Origin: Aquirufa rosea
Lineage (GTDB): Bacteria > Bacteroidota > Bacteroidia > Cytophagales > Spirosomataceae
Reading direction: 5' to 3'
DNA length: 64,000 nucleotides
NCBI RefSeq assembly: GCF_004118285.1
Contig: NZ_SDHY01000003.1
Span: 372,001 to 436,000 of the forward strand
The translations under genes were made by a program, and so were the position numbers. A model generated the notes under the pieces. It worked only from the letters and a program-made list of their open reading frames with translations, was not told where the DNA came from and searched no databases. Shown here one piece after another: positions 37,640 through 46,414 of the stretch; the stretch's first letter is position 1; the number at the start of each line of letters is the position of its first letter.

Positions 37640-39430
37640 TTAAAACTCATAATCCAATCCCATCCTCTGTTTCATTTCCGCCAAAATAGGATGTTTCTCT
37701 GCTAAGAATTCGTATTTGTCGGATTGGGTGTAGAGAACCTTTTTATCGCTTTTCTCTTGTATTAAAATATCCAGCTGTATGTCAATACCAAAGTGCTGCA
37801 AAGAGGTTCTTAGCTGGTTCAAAACCTCCATTCGGATGGATTCATTGAACTGCTGAATTTGTAATTCGTTTTCCACTTTTAGGTGTAATACGGTGCCCAC
37901 CAATTCGATGGGACGGTTCATCATGACAAATTTATTGATGTCGTGATTGGCCTTATAGGCATTGGCGATTCGCATCCATTCTCGACTGATATCCTCCAAT
38001 TCGAAAGGTTTGTTACCTTCACTAGAGGTCCCAGATGTCAACAAGGTAGTTTCTTTTTGTTCAGATTGTTTCGTCTCTACCAATTTTTTGGCACTTCTTA
38101 GCCCAGTAGATTGAACGCTAGGCCTAGGGGCTATTTCAATACCCCTCATTTTAGACACCGGCTCTACTTGAGTAGGTATTACGTTCTCTTTAACATAAGA
38201 TTCAGAAGTTTCTCTTTGAATGGGTTCAGAGGAAGGGGTAGGAGTAGATTCAACTAAGGGACTGGGATTGGCCGAAGCCTCATACTTTTTTCCTGCGCCG
38301 TCCTCCACCACAGGTGCTTGCTTTGGCTGGAATACCGAATTTAAATAGTTGATTTTCAAAAGGCTCAGATCAACCAGTAATCTAGGATTTTTGGCGCTTT
38401 TGTATTGAGTTTCACATTGAGCACAGATGTTCATGGCCGAAAGCAAAAAGGATGTAGTGCTTAGCTCTGCCTGCTTTTTGAACTTTGCTTTGTTTTCCTC
38501 ACTCATTTCCATCAAGACCAAGGTCTTTGGATCTTTGGCATAAAGCAATAAACGCATGTGTTCCATGAGTCCAGATACAAACTGAAGTCCATCGAATCCC
38601 TTTCTCATGATTTCTTCAATTAAAAGTAAGACTTCCGTATGGTTTTGCTGCAGTAAATGGTCTGTCAATGTGAAATAATAATCACTGTCTAAAATGTGTA
38701 AGTTCTCCAGTACTGCCTTATGGCGTAAGGTATTGTCAGTGGAGAAAGTCACATTCAGGTCAAACATGGATAGGGCGTCTCTCAATCCACCATCGGCTTT
38801 AATGGAGATTAATTCCAAAGCAGCTGGCTCTGCAGTGATATTTTCCTTCTCAGCAATGTTGGCTAAATGTCTTGCCATATCCTGCCATTTGATTCGATTG
38901 AAATCAAAAATTTGGCAGCGAGATAAAATGGTTGGTAAGATTTTATGTTTTTCTGTCGTAGCCAAAATGAAGATAGCGTAGGATGGCGGTTCCTCCAATG
39001 TTTTCAAAAAGGCATTGAATGCTTGCGCTGAAAGCATGTGGACCTCATCTATGATATATACTTTATAGCGACCACTTTGAGGAGGATATCTAACTTGATC
39101 AATCAAACTTCGTATATCATCTACCGAGTTGTTAGATGCCGCATCTAACTCATGAATGGTTAGGGAAGTATTTTCTTGGAAAGATTGGCAGGAGTGACAT
39201 GTACCACATGCTTCTCCATCAGCACTTTGATTTTCGCAATTGATTGTTTTGGCTAAAATACGCGCACAAGTGGTTTTACCTACTCCTCTAGGACCACAAA
39301 ATAAAAATGCTTGAGCCAAATGATTGGACTTAATAGCATTCTTTAAAGTCGTGGTAATGTGACTTTGACCCACTACAGAATCAAACTGAGTAGGCCGGTA
39401 TTTTCGCGCAGAAACAACAAAATTTTCCAT
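37640..39430 (-). CDS. dnaX: DNA polymerase III subunits gamma and tau
   Basis: 596 residues. The AAA+ domain has Walker A GPRGVGKT (46-53), a zinc module with Cys65, Cys75, Cys78 and Cys81, and the DEVH Walker B in IIDEVHMLSAQAFNAFLKTL, followed by the SRC motif (LSRCQIFDF). The middle is a Pro/Ser/Glu-rich linker (about 370-470) and the C-terminus is the tau part. It loads the clamp and links polymerases at the fork. It lies 40 nt after the fused coaE-EEP gene on the same strand. Confidence 0.96.
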   Translation of the reverse strand: MENFVVSARKYRPTQFDSVVGQSHITTTLKNAIKSNHLAQAFLFCGPRGVGKTTCARILAKTINCENQSADGEACGTCHSCQSFQENTSLTIHELDAASNNSVDDIRSLIDQVRYPPQSGRYKVYIIDEVHMLSAQAFNAFLKTLEEPPSYAIFILATTEKHKILPTILSRCQIFDFNRIKWQDMARHLANIAEKENITAEPAALELISIKADGGLRDALSMFDLNVTFSTDNTLRHKAVLENLHILDSDYYFTLTDHLLQQNHTEVLLLIEEIMRKGFDGLQFVSGLMEHMRLLLYAKDPKTLVLMEMSEENKAKFKKQAELSTTSFLLSAMNICAQCETQYKSAKNPRLLVDLSLLKINYLNSVFQPKQAPVVEDGAGKKYEASANPSPLVESTPTPSSEPIQRETSESYVKENVIPTQVEPVSKMRGIEIAPRPSVQSTGLRSAKKLVETKQSEQKETTLLTSGTSSEGNKPFELEDISREWMRIANAYKANHDINKFVMMNRPIELVGTVLHLKVENELQIQQFNESIRMEVLNQLRTSLQHFGIDIQLDILIQEKSDKKVLYTQSDKYEFLAEKHPILAEMKQRMGLDYEF

Positions 39431-39470
39431 ACTGCAAGTTACGATTTGAGGTCATAAAACCCAAATGCGA

Positions 39471-40892
39471 TTAGGGGATTCGGAGAATAGCACTCACTGG
39501 GAAATGATCAGTCGGGTAGCGGTTATTCCAAGTCTCTGAATGGGTAGCATGCTGCTCGACAGTGACTCCATTTTTGACAAAAACATAGTCGATTTGGCTA
39601 TTTTCCTTTTCTGCTTTAAAACCGTTGAAAGAGTTTTTGGGTCCATAATGTCCTCGCTTACTGATGCTTTCTGCATTGGTCAAGCGGTCAGGATTATTGG
39701 GGTCAAGCAAAATTTGTATTGGCTCACTATCTGGAGTAGCGTTGAAATCACCCAATAAAATGACGGGGCTGTTTTTGGCTATTTCTTTGATCTTAGCTAA
39801 GACTAATTTGGCGCTTTCTCTACGGGCTATTTTACCCAAGTGATCAAAATGCGTATTGAAGACATAGAATTTTTTCTTGGTTTTTATGTCTTGGAAATGC
39901 CCCCAGGTAACTACTCGCCTACAAGCTGCATCCCAGCCAAAACCAACTTTTTCGCAGGAATCAGACAGCCAAAAAGTTTTTTGTACTATCACTTTGAACT
40001 TTTGGGTATTGTAAAAAAGCGGGGAAAATTCACCCTCTTCTTTTCCATCGTCACGTCCACGTCCAAACCAAGCATAGTTAGGAAGTCTCTCAGCAAAATC
40101 TTTGATTTGATGAATAAATGCCTCTTGCATTCCGATGATGTCAGCTTCGTGGTATTTAATTAATTCGGCACATTGATCCTTTCGATTTGACCATTGATTG
40201 ATACCGTCAGACTTGGTATCCATCCTGATGTTAAAAGTCATGGCCTTGATTTGAGCTAGGCTGCTGGTATTGAAAAGTAGAACTGCTAGTATTATCATGG
40301 TAAAATGTTTCAAGATTGCTGCTACTTGCGGCCATACTCGATCGTTTTTGCCATTTTTTATAATAAAGTCTGCTCCTTCACTAAACTCTTGTGGACTTGG
40401 TTGATTTTGAATTAGTTTCATATTGTCTTCAAAGGTTAAATGGTTTCGTTTTTGTATTCTTTCAATTCGCTCTTCTAATGGGCAATCTACCGCAATGAGG
40501 TGGTCCATGTAGGAAGCTTTATTTTTACTAGTTAATAAGGCAGATTCATACAGTTTAAAAGGTGCCTGACTTGGAATAATTGCCCACTTCTCTAATTCTT
40601 TGCGTACAGCAGGATGAATGATTTGATTTAAAACTTCCAATCTCGCTTTGTCTTCCTGAATTTGAGAACGGATATAGGCTTTATTATAATGCCCTTGTAC
40701 ATCAAAACTCTCTGGGCCAAACGCCTGCCTGATTTGCTCTTGCAGAGATGTACTGCTTTGTATAAGTTGATGGGCAACTTGGTCAGCTTCGAAAATGGGA
40801 ATACCTAAACATGCAAAAATCCGACAAATGATTGATTTGCCGGATCCCATGCCGCCTGTGATACCTATTAAAGGTCGAAGGCCTGTTTTCAT
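39471..40892 (-). CDS. coaE: In-frame fusion of dephospho-CoA kinase (CoaE) and a secreted-type EEP-family hydrolase
   Basis: 473 residues in one frame. Residues 1-197 are a complete CoaE (P-loop GGMGSGKS at 13-20, DQVAHQL, IIHPAVR, ending near AAILKHF). From Met199 comes a typical signal peptide (MIILAVLLFNTSSLAQ) and then an endonuclease/exonuclease/phosphatase domain (MTFNIRMDT, GMQEAF, NTHFDH, LLGDFNATPDS, IDYVFV, PTDHFPV). A cytoplasmic kinase followed by an export signal is not a sensible single product. The ATG at 40298 is probably the real start of the second gene. Deleting one base from the four-base homopolymer just before it (40302-40305) would end CoaE at TGA in an ATGA overlap. 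It could be a recent indel, a sequence error or a true fusion. Confidence 0.85.
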   Translation of the reverse strand: MKTGLRPLIGITGGMGSGKSIICRIFACLGIPIFEADQVAHQLIQSSTSLQEQIRQAFGPESFDVQGHYNKAYIRSQIQEDKARLEVLNQIIHPAVRKELEKWAIIPSQAPFKLYESALLTSKNKASYMDHLIAVDCPLEERIERIQKRNHLTFEDNMKLIQNQPSPQEFSEGADFIIKNGKNDRVWPQVAAILKHFTMIILAVLLFNTSSLAQIKAMTFNIRMDTKSDGINQWSNRKDQCAELIKYHEADIIGMQEAFIHQIKDFAERLPNYAWFGRGRDDGKEEGEFSPLFYNTQKFKVIVQKTFWLSDSCEKVGFGWDAACRRVVTWGHFQDIKTKKKFYVFNTHFDHLGKIARRESAKLVLAKIKEIAKNSPVILLGDFNATPDSEPIQILLDPNNPDRLTNAESISKRGHYGPKNSFNGFKAEKENSQIDYVFVKNGVTVEQHATHSETWNNRYPTDHFPVSAILRIP

Positions 40893-40896
40893 GATT

Positions 40897-41187
40897 TTAC
40901 TCTTCTGTTAAGCGAGAGGAAGCATCTTTGGAAATGGCTGATTTTTCGAATACCACACGTACTCCTTTGCCCGGATCTATTTCTACCACTAAGGTTTTTT
41001 CACGAATAGATACGACAGTTCCATGAACTCCACCAATAGTGACTACTTTGTCGCCTGTCTTTAATTCATCAATGAATTGTTTGGCCTCTTTCGCCTTTTT
41101 TTGTTGTGGACGAATCATGAAAAAATAAAATACTACAAAAATCCCTCCAAAAAGAAAGATTTGCATGATTTGAGGATTGTTAGCCAT
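40897..41187 (-). CDS. yajC: Preprotein translocase subunit YajC
   Basis: A 96-residue protein with one N-terminal membrane helix (about 5-24), then the conserved FMIRPQQKKAKEAKQF and the KTGDKVVTIGGVHGTVVSI block. YajC associates with SecDF at the inner membrane. It is 4 nt before coaE and 11 nt after a DUF1573 gene, in the Bacteroidota nusB operon. Confidence 0.93.
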   Translation of the reverse strand: MANNPQIMQIFLFGGIFVVFYFFMIRPQQKKAKEAKQFIDELKTGDKVVTIGGVHGTVVSIREKTLVVEIDPGKGVRVVFEKSAISKDASSRLTEE

Positions 41188-41198
41188 AGAATTGTTGT

Positions 41199-41639
41199 TT
41201 ATAGTTTTTTACGCGCTATTTCCACTTTAAATGCCACCATATTATCGGAAGGCATGGTGTTGCAATAGGCGGTTACTGTTTTTTGTACTTTTCCTTCTTT
41301 GCCTTTGGAATCAAAACTTACCTTGATAAATCCTTTCTTACCCGGCATTACTAATTCTTTTGTCCATTTTGGAGTGGTGCAACCGCAGGAAGCATTCACT
41401 GTTAAAATTTTTAGGGGCATATTCCCTTCATTCTTAAAATGAAAAGTGTAGGAAATGCTATCCCCTTCGGTGATTTTACCTAGGTAAACCACTGGCTGGT
41501 CAAATTTCATTACTGGATGCTTCTCTAAGGATGGCCTAAGTTCCAATGGGATGGATTCCTCGGTGGAGTTTCTAGCTTCTTTTTGCTTGTTGGTACAAGC
41601 GAAAAGACCAAGAAAGCAAATAATAATGAAATACTTCAT
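41199..41639 (-). CDS. DUF1573 lipoprotein
   Basis: 146 residues with a lipobox (GLFAC, Cys15). The DUF1573 core is visible: GKITEGDSISYTFHFKNEG, NASCGCTTPKW and GKVQKTVTAYCN. The fold is an immunoglobulin-like (ASPM/SPD-2/Hydin-like) domain. The biological role is unknown; its presence beside yajC and nusB is conserved in Bacteroidota. Confidence 0.92.
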   Translation of the reverse strand: MKYFIIICFLGLFACTNKQKEARNSTEESIPLELRPSLEKHPVMKFDQPVVYLGKITEGDSISYTFHFKNEGNMPLKILTVNASCGCTTPKWTKELVMPGKKGFIKVSFDSKGKEGKVQKTVTAYCNTMPSDNMVAFKVEIARKKL

Positions 41640-41643
41640 GTTA

Positions 41644-41940
41644 CTATTTTGCTTTGATTTGACTCATCATTTTCTCCACATCCTCCAATAATTTTTCGGC
41701 TTTCACTTTGGTGTCATTGACCACTTTCTTGCCTTCTGATTTAGCCAAAGTTTCAGGTACTTCTTTTCCTTCAACAATATCATTAATCAATTGTCTCAAT
41801 TGCTCTCTGTATTTGTTCAACTGAAAATATAATTTGTTACGGGTATTTTCTCCCTTATCTGGAGCGTATAAGATACCAATGATTGCACCCGTAGCAGCTC
41901 CTACAACAAATGCCCAAAAGGATTTAGATGATCTACTCAT
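41644..41940 (-). CDS. YtxH domain-containing protein
   Basis: 98 residues. The start has a hydrophobic Gly/Ala helix (WAFVVGAATGAIIGILYAP, about 8-26) followed by DKGENTRNKL, the YtxH signature, and a Lys/Glu-rich amphipathic helix. It is probably membrane-anchored. It has a 1-nt gap to nusB and a 4-nt gap to the DUF1573 gene. Confidence 0.9.
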   Translation of the reverse strand: MSRSSKSFWAFVVGAATGAIIGILYAPDKGENTRNKLYFQLNKYREQLRQLINDIVEGKEVPETLAKSEGKKVVNDTKVKAEKLLEDVEKMMSQIKAK

Positions 41941-41941
41941 A

Positions 41942-43105
41942 TTATTTGCTCGCTATGTCGATTAATCCTCGACCTGATTTGGTAATTATTTTTTCGTTTA
42001 TCAATCTCAAGGAAACCACATCCAATATACCATTGATGAATTGCCCTGATTTGGGTGTTGAGTAATTTTTTGCTAATTCAATGTACTCGTTAATGCTCAC
42101 TTTAACAGGGATGCTTGGGAATTTAATCATCTCGGTTAAAGCCATTTTTAATAGAATAAAATCTGTAATGGCTAAACGATCCGACTCCCAATTTTTCGTT
42201 TGATCGCCAATCCAATGTACTAAATCTTTATCTAGCTGAATGGTGCTTTCAAACAATTCTTCAAAGAATAATTTATCATCATCCCATTGAAGGGCTAAAG
42301 CTTGCAAACTTAAATCCTCTAAAGCGTCAACTTTGAAGGTTTTAGTAGATAAGCTTTTAATTACATCCTTATTAAGATGCCAATTTAAGTCTTTTTCTTC
42401 AAAATACTCGGTCATGCTCGAGTGTTTTAGAATAAATGTTTTTAAAATATATCGAATCATTTCGATGTCATCTTCAAAGCTTTTGCCGGCCTGTGGAAGG
42501 TAGTCAACAAATGTTTGATCCAACAACATCACTTCTAAAAATAATTTCTTAATCCGATTTTCCTCATCTTCAGACCAACCTATGTGATGCTCTTCAAAAG
42601 CTTGTTGCAATGCCCTCCATTTCGGCATGATAGCCAGCACTTTATTTTTACTTAATTGCGAGGTTTTAATTGGATTTTCCAATAATCGGCGGTTCTCATC
42701 CCAAACAGCAATGTCTGATAAATGTTGTATGTAAAATAGTATTTTGAGGTATTGATTGTAGATGGATTCAACCTCCTTTACCATATCCTTTTTTAGCTTT
42801 TCCGCTATTTTTTTACTATGGTTTAAATAAGTCTTATAAACTGATTTGGCTGCCGCCAAAGATTCTGGCGGAATACTTTCTTCGCTGGGAACTTCTTGGA
42901 AAAACTCACGTAATTGGATTTCAGCTAACTTTTTTAAGCCTTCCAGTCGAGGTGCTTGTTCCTCCTTGGAGATCATAAGTGATAAATCTGGCTGAAAGAT
43001 ATGGGCCAATTCGTCAAATGCCAATTGATATTGGGCACGTTCTTGCGTGTTGTAAGCATACAGTTGCTGAAATGCTTTCACCCGAAGTAATCTCCTGTTT
43101 ACCAT
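41942..43105 (-). CDS. nusB: Transcription antitermination factor NusB (long Bacteroidota form)
   Basis: 387 residues; the NusB fold proper is the C-terminal ~140 residues (DQTFVDYLPQAGKSFED, FILLKMALTEMIKFPSIPVK, INEYIELAKNYSTPKSGQFINGILD). The N-terminal ~240 residues are the additional helical part usual in this phylum, opening with NRRLLRVKAFQQLYAY. With NusE it acts in rRNA antitermination. It heads the ytxH-DUF1573-yajC-coaE operon and is divergent from the ABC exporter gene. Confidence 0.92.
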   Translation of the reverse strand: MVNRRLLRVKAFQQLYAYNTQERAQYQLAFDELAHIFQPDLSLMISKEEQAPRLEGLKKLAEIQLREFFQEVPSEESIPPESLAAAKSVYKTYLNHSKKIAEKLKKDMVKEVESIYNQYLKILFYIQHLSDIAVWDENRRLLENPIKTSQLSKNKVLAIMPKWRALQQAFEEHHIGWSEDEENRIKKLFLEVMLLDQTFVDYLPQAGKSFEDDIEMIRYILKTFILKHSSMTEYFEEKDLNWHLNKDVIKSLSTKTFKVDALEDLSLQALALQWDDDKLFFEELFESTIQLDKDLVHWIGDQTKNWESDRLAITDFILLKMALTEMIKFPSIPVKVSINEYIELAKNYSTPKSGQFINGILDVVSLRLINEKIITKSGRGLIDIASK

Positions 43106-43139
43106 CCGAAAATAAAGAGCGTTCTTGTTGTTTGAATTG

Positions 43140-43147
43140 CAAAACTA
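43140..43147 (-). promoter_or_regulatory. Putative -7 box for nusB
   Basis: CAAAACTA on the plus strand reads TAGTTTTG on the minus strand, matching TAnnTTTG, 34 nt before the nusB start. No clear -33 element. Confidence 0.4.
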
Positions 43148-43170
43148 AGGATTTTAATTGATAAAGATTC

Positions 43171-43178
43171 TATCTTTG
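43171..43178 (+). promoter_or_regulatory. Putative -7 box for the ABC exporter
   Basis: TATCTTTG matches TAnnTTTG and is 17 nt before the ATG. It lies back to back with the nusB box at 43140-43147, so both genes share a short control region. Confidence 0.45.
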
Positions 43179-43195
43179 TTGGAAGTAAATAATGT

Positions 43196-45007
43196 ATGGG
43201 CGCGCTAAGTCACCTCAATAAATATTTTTGGAAGTATAAATGGTTGCTGTTACTAGGTACCCTTTTTACTTTTTGTTCTAATTTTTTTGGGGTTGTTCCG
43301 GCACAATTGGTTCGCTATGCCTTGGATTTGGTTACTGAAACCATCGATATTTATTTTCTATTCAAACAGTTTTCATTGCAAGGAGCCTTTTATGAGGTAT
43401 TTGCCGCAACGCTGTTTTTTTATGGGGGCTTAATCATTCTGATGGCCTTTATCAAGGGAATTTTCCTTTTTTTGGTTCGCCAAACTCTAATTGTCATGTC
43501 AAGACATATTGAATATGACATGAAAAATGAGATTTATGCACACTATCAAACTCTTCCTCTGTCTTTTTACCGGAAACAAAATACGGGTGATTTGATGGCT
43601 AGAATTTCTGAAGATGTGAGTAAAGTCCGCATGTACGTAGGCCCTAGTATCATGTATGGCCTAAATTTGATTAGTGTATTTATTTTGGTGATTTATTACA
43701 TGTGGCATGTCAATCAAACTTTGATGTGGTATGTCCTATTACCTCTTCCCATATTATCTGTAAGTATTTACTATGTTAATTCCTTGGTTTTAAAAAAATC
43801 AGAGGAAATTCAAGCGGGCTTGTCGACCATTTCTACCTTTGCCCAAGAGGCCTTTTCAGGTATTCGGGTACTGAAGTCCTTTGTTAGAGAAAAGGAATCC
43901 GTAGAATCTTTTGCTGAGGCATCTGCGAATTATCGAAAAAAGTCCTTGGATCTGGTGAAAGTAGATTCCTTATTTACACCCTTGATTTCTCTTTTGGTGG
44001 GACTATCCACTTTATTAGTAGTTTACGTAGGTTCTCAAGAAGTGATGGCTGGCCGGATATCAGTGGGCAATATCACGGAGTTTATCATGTATGTTTTTAT
44101 GCTTACATGGCCGGTGACGGCTTTGGGATGGACTAGTTCTCAAATTCAGCGAGCCGCTGCTTCGCAGGGCCGTATCAATGAGTTTTTACATTCGAAATCG
44201 GAATTGGTGCCAGGGAAACAAATCAGACAAAAGATTCAAGGACGTTGGACTTTTGAGCAGTTAAGTTTTGCTTATCCGGGTACGGATCGATGGGTACTGA
44301 AGGATATAAATTTAGCGATAGAACCGGGGGAGTCGGTAGCCTTATTGGGAACTACCGGATCGGGTAAGAGTACCATCGCGGCTCTATTGGCCAGATTCTA
44401 TGACCCATCTAAAGGTAGAATACTATTGGATGGAATAGATTTAAAGGATTGGGATATGGAATGGGTAAGGTCCAACTTGGGTTTCGTTCCTCAAGATGTT
44501 TTTTTGTTCTCGACATCCATTGCAGAAAATATCCGTTTTGGTCAAGATAATTTAAGCCAGTCTGACATGGAGCAGGCTGCTATCTATGCAGATGTTTACC
44601 AAAACATCATGGAATTTCCAGATCGTTTTGAAACAATCTTAGGGGAGAGAGGAGTTACCTTATCAGGTGGACAAAAGCAAAGGGTTTCTTTGGCAAGGGC
44701 TTTGGCTAAAAATCCAGGGATGTTGGTTTTAGATGATTGCCTTTCTGCGGTAGATACCCATACAGAGCATAAAATCCTGAACCATTTGAAGCATATCATG
44801 GAAGGTAAGACCTGCGTGATTATTTCTCACCGAGTGTCATCTGCCAAATTAGCGAATCGCATATTTGTCTTACATCAGGGTAACATCGTAGAGCAGGGTA
44901 CTCATGCCACGTTGATGAAAAGGAAGGGTAGTTATTTTGAATTATACCAACAGCAATTAAATCAAGAAAAGCAGGATTTAGAGCAAATTACCACTCAATC
45001 GAATTAA
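43196..45007 (+). CDS. MdlA-like ABC exporter (fused permease and ATPase)
   Basis: 603 residues. A six-span membrane domain (to ~320) is followed by the ATPase: Walker A GTTGSGKST (385-393), signature LSGGQKQR (from 489) and Walker B ending Asp513-Asp514 (LVLDDCLSAVD). The second Asp replaces the catalytic Glu; E. coli MdlA has the same change. It exports an unknown lipid or drug-like substrate, perhaps as one half of a heterodimer. Its 3' end overlaps the convergent TolC-like gene by 30 bp. Confidence 0.9.
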   Translation: MGALSHLNKYFWKYKWLLLLGTLFTFCSNFFGVVPAQLVRYALDLVTETIDIYFLFKQFSLQGAFYEVFAATLFFYGGLIILMAFIKGIFLFLVRQTLIVMSRHIEYDMKNEIYAHYQTLPLSFYRKQNTGDLMARISEDVSKVRMYVGPSIMYGLNLISVFILVIYYMWHVNQTLMWYVLLPLPILSVSIYYVNSLVLKKSEEIQAGLSTISTFAQEAFSGIRVLKSFVREKESVESFAEASANYRKKSLDLVKVDSLFTPLISLLVGLSTLLVVYVGSQEVMAGRISVGNITEFIMYVFMLTWPVTALGWTSSQIQRAAASQGRINEFLHSKSELVPGKQIRQKIQGRWTFEQLSFAYPGTDRWVLKDINLAIEPGESVALLGTTGSGKSTIAALLARFYDPSKGRILLDGIDLKDWDMEWVRSNLGFVPQDVFLFSTSIAENIRFGQDNLSQSDMEQAAIYADVYQNIMEFPDRFETILGERGVTLSGGQKQRVSLARALAKNPGMLVLDDCLSAVDTHTEHKILNHLKHIMEGKTCVIISHRVSSAKLANRIFVLHQGNIVEQGTHATLMKRKGSYFELYQQQLNQEKQDLEQITTQSN

Positions 45008-46297
45008 TTCAATTTCGGCTGTTTTAGCTGCAAATTTTGCTTCAATCAAACGAGTTTCTGCCGCTACTGCATTTCTTTGAACTTCTCTCAATTCGTAAGA
45101 AGTGGCAATACCTACTTTGAAACGGTCAAAAGCAATGTCGATATTTTGTTTAGCAATGCTGTAATTTTCTGTTTCCAAGTTGATCAGATTTAAGGCATTT
45201 TCGTAATTCACATAAGCCTTTTCGATGTTGGAAATCAAAGTGTTTTTTAAATCGGAAACCTGTAAATCAGCTATTTCTGCATTGATTTTAGCATTTTGAA
45301 TACGTCGCTTTTGATTATTTCCATCAAAAATATTAATCGTAGCGCGGATACCGTAATTTATAACATCACTGCTTCCCTTGGAAACACCAAAACCCGCACC
45401 GTTGTTAACTGTATTATAATTGTAACCTGCTAAAAGATCTATCACAGGCTGTTGCTGGCTTTGAAGATTTTTAATATCTAAATCGGCCACTTTTTTATTC
45501 AATAAGGCGGAAATTAACGTTGGGTTTTGTTGTAAGGCTTGGTTTTTTAATTCTTCTAAATTCAATTTTGGCAATAATTCAATCGTTGGAATTACATCAA
45601 AATTAATCATGTGATCCCGAACCAAGAGTGTATTGAAATTGATTTTAGTACTTAAATAAGATTGCTCCTGAGCTAGAAGTAAGGCTTTATCTTCGTTGTA
45701 ATCTACTTGTGCTGAATAAAAATCTACCTTGGATCCTTGGCCTACTTCAAAACGATCTTTAGCTAATTTGAGGCGATCATTGGAGATTTCTAGGCCTTTT
45801 CTAAAGTTATTTACACGTAAATCTTGACGAATGATGTCATAATAAGAAGAACTAATTAGGGCAATTAAATTCTCTATAGAAGCTTCCGTTTGTTTGGCAC
45901 CTAAGTTCTGTAATTCCTTGAAGCGATCTCTCAAGATGAACATTCCCTTTCCATCGTATAAAGTCCAAACCATGGCTACACCTGTGTTGGATGAGTTGGA
46001 GTTTACACCTGATTGAACCAAGGGTGGCCTTACACCTCCAAAAAATTCTTGGTCTAAGCCAGAGATGGTGTAGTTTTTGTTTAAGTTGCCCGTTATAGTT
46101 GGTAAAAATCCTGCGTTACCTAAGGTATTGTCATTTACCGCTTGTTTCTCCCTTTTCTTAGCAATTTGAATGGAATAGTGGTTTTGTAATCCTTGCTGTA
46201 TGGCATCTTCCAAACTCAAATTTTTTTGTGAAAGAGAGGGAAATACACTCATGGTAGCTGCGACTAGGAGGCTAAATCTTAGGCCGGAAATTTTCAT
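44978..46297 (-). CDS. TolC-family outer-membrane efflux protein
   Basis: 439 residues with a signal peptide (about 1-23). The two OEP repeats are seen in NLSLEDAIQQGLQNHYSIQIA and NLEELKNQALQQNPTLISAL, with long coiled helices (GLEISNDRLKLAKDRFEVGQ, AKQNIDIAFDRFKVGIATS). It should form a trimeric export duct. The partner pump is not adjacent except for the convergent ABC exporter. A -7 box lies 28 nt before its start. Confidence 0.9.
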   Translation of the reverse strand: MKISGLRFSLLVAATMSVFPSLSQKNLSLEDAIQQGLQNHYSIQIAKKREKQAVNDNTLGNAGFLPTITGNLNKNYTISGLDQEFFGGVRPPLVQSGVNSNSSNTGVAMVWTLYDGKGMFILRDRFKELQNLGAKQTEASIENLIALISSSYYDIIRQDLRVNNFRKGLEISNDRLKLAKDRFEVGQGSKVDFYSAQVDYNEDKALLLAQEQSYLSTKINFNTLLVRDHMINFDVIPTIELLPKLNLEELKNQALQQNPTLISALLNKKVADLDIKNLQSQQQPVIDLLAGYNYNTVNNGAGFGVSKGSSDVINYGIRATINIFDGNNQKRRIQNAKINAEIADLQVSDLKNTLISNIEKAYVNYENALNLINLETENYSIAKQNIDIAFDRFKVGIATSYELREVQRNAVAAETRLIEAKFAAKTAEIELIRLSGNLL

Positions 46298-46325
46298 AGG
46301 TAATTAATTACGCTTATTTAATTAG

Positions 46326-46333
46326 CAAACATA
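46326..46333 (-). promoter_or_regulatory. Putative -7 box for the TolC-like gene
   Basis: CAAACATA on the plus strand reads TATGTTTG on the minus strand (TAnnTTTG), 28 nt before the start codon. No -33 element at the right distance. Confidence 0.4.
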
Positions 46334-46402
46334 ATGATTTTGATGCATTTTTCGATGCCTGTACCACACAAGTACCCATAGCTTATTTGAAATGATTTTA
46401 CT

Positions 46403-46410
46403 TACTTTTG
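46403..46410 (+). promoter_or_regulatory. Putative -7 box touching the MOSC gene start
   Basis: TACTTTTG (TAnnTTTG) ends 4 nt before the ATG at 46415. If used, the transcript would begin at or next to the start codon. No well-spaced -33 element is seen. Confidence 0.3.
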
Positions 46411-46414
46411 TTTT

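Noticed and set aside
39840-40163. Open frame on the plus strand inside the EEP domain
   Set aside because: Antisense shadow of conserved catalytic segments; no start or promoter support.
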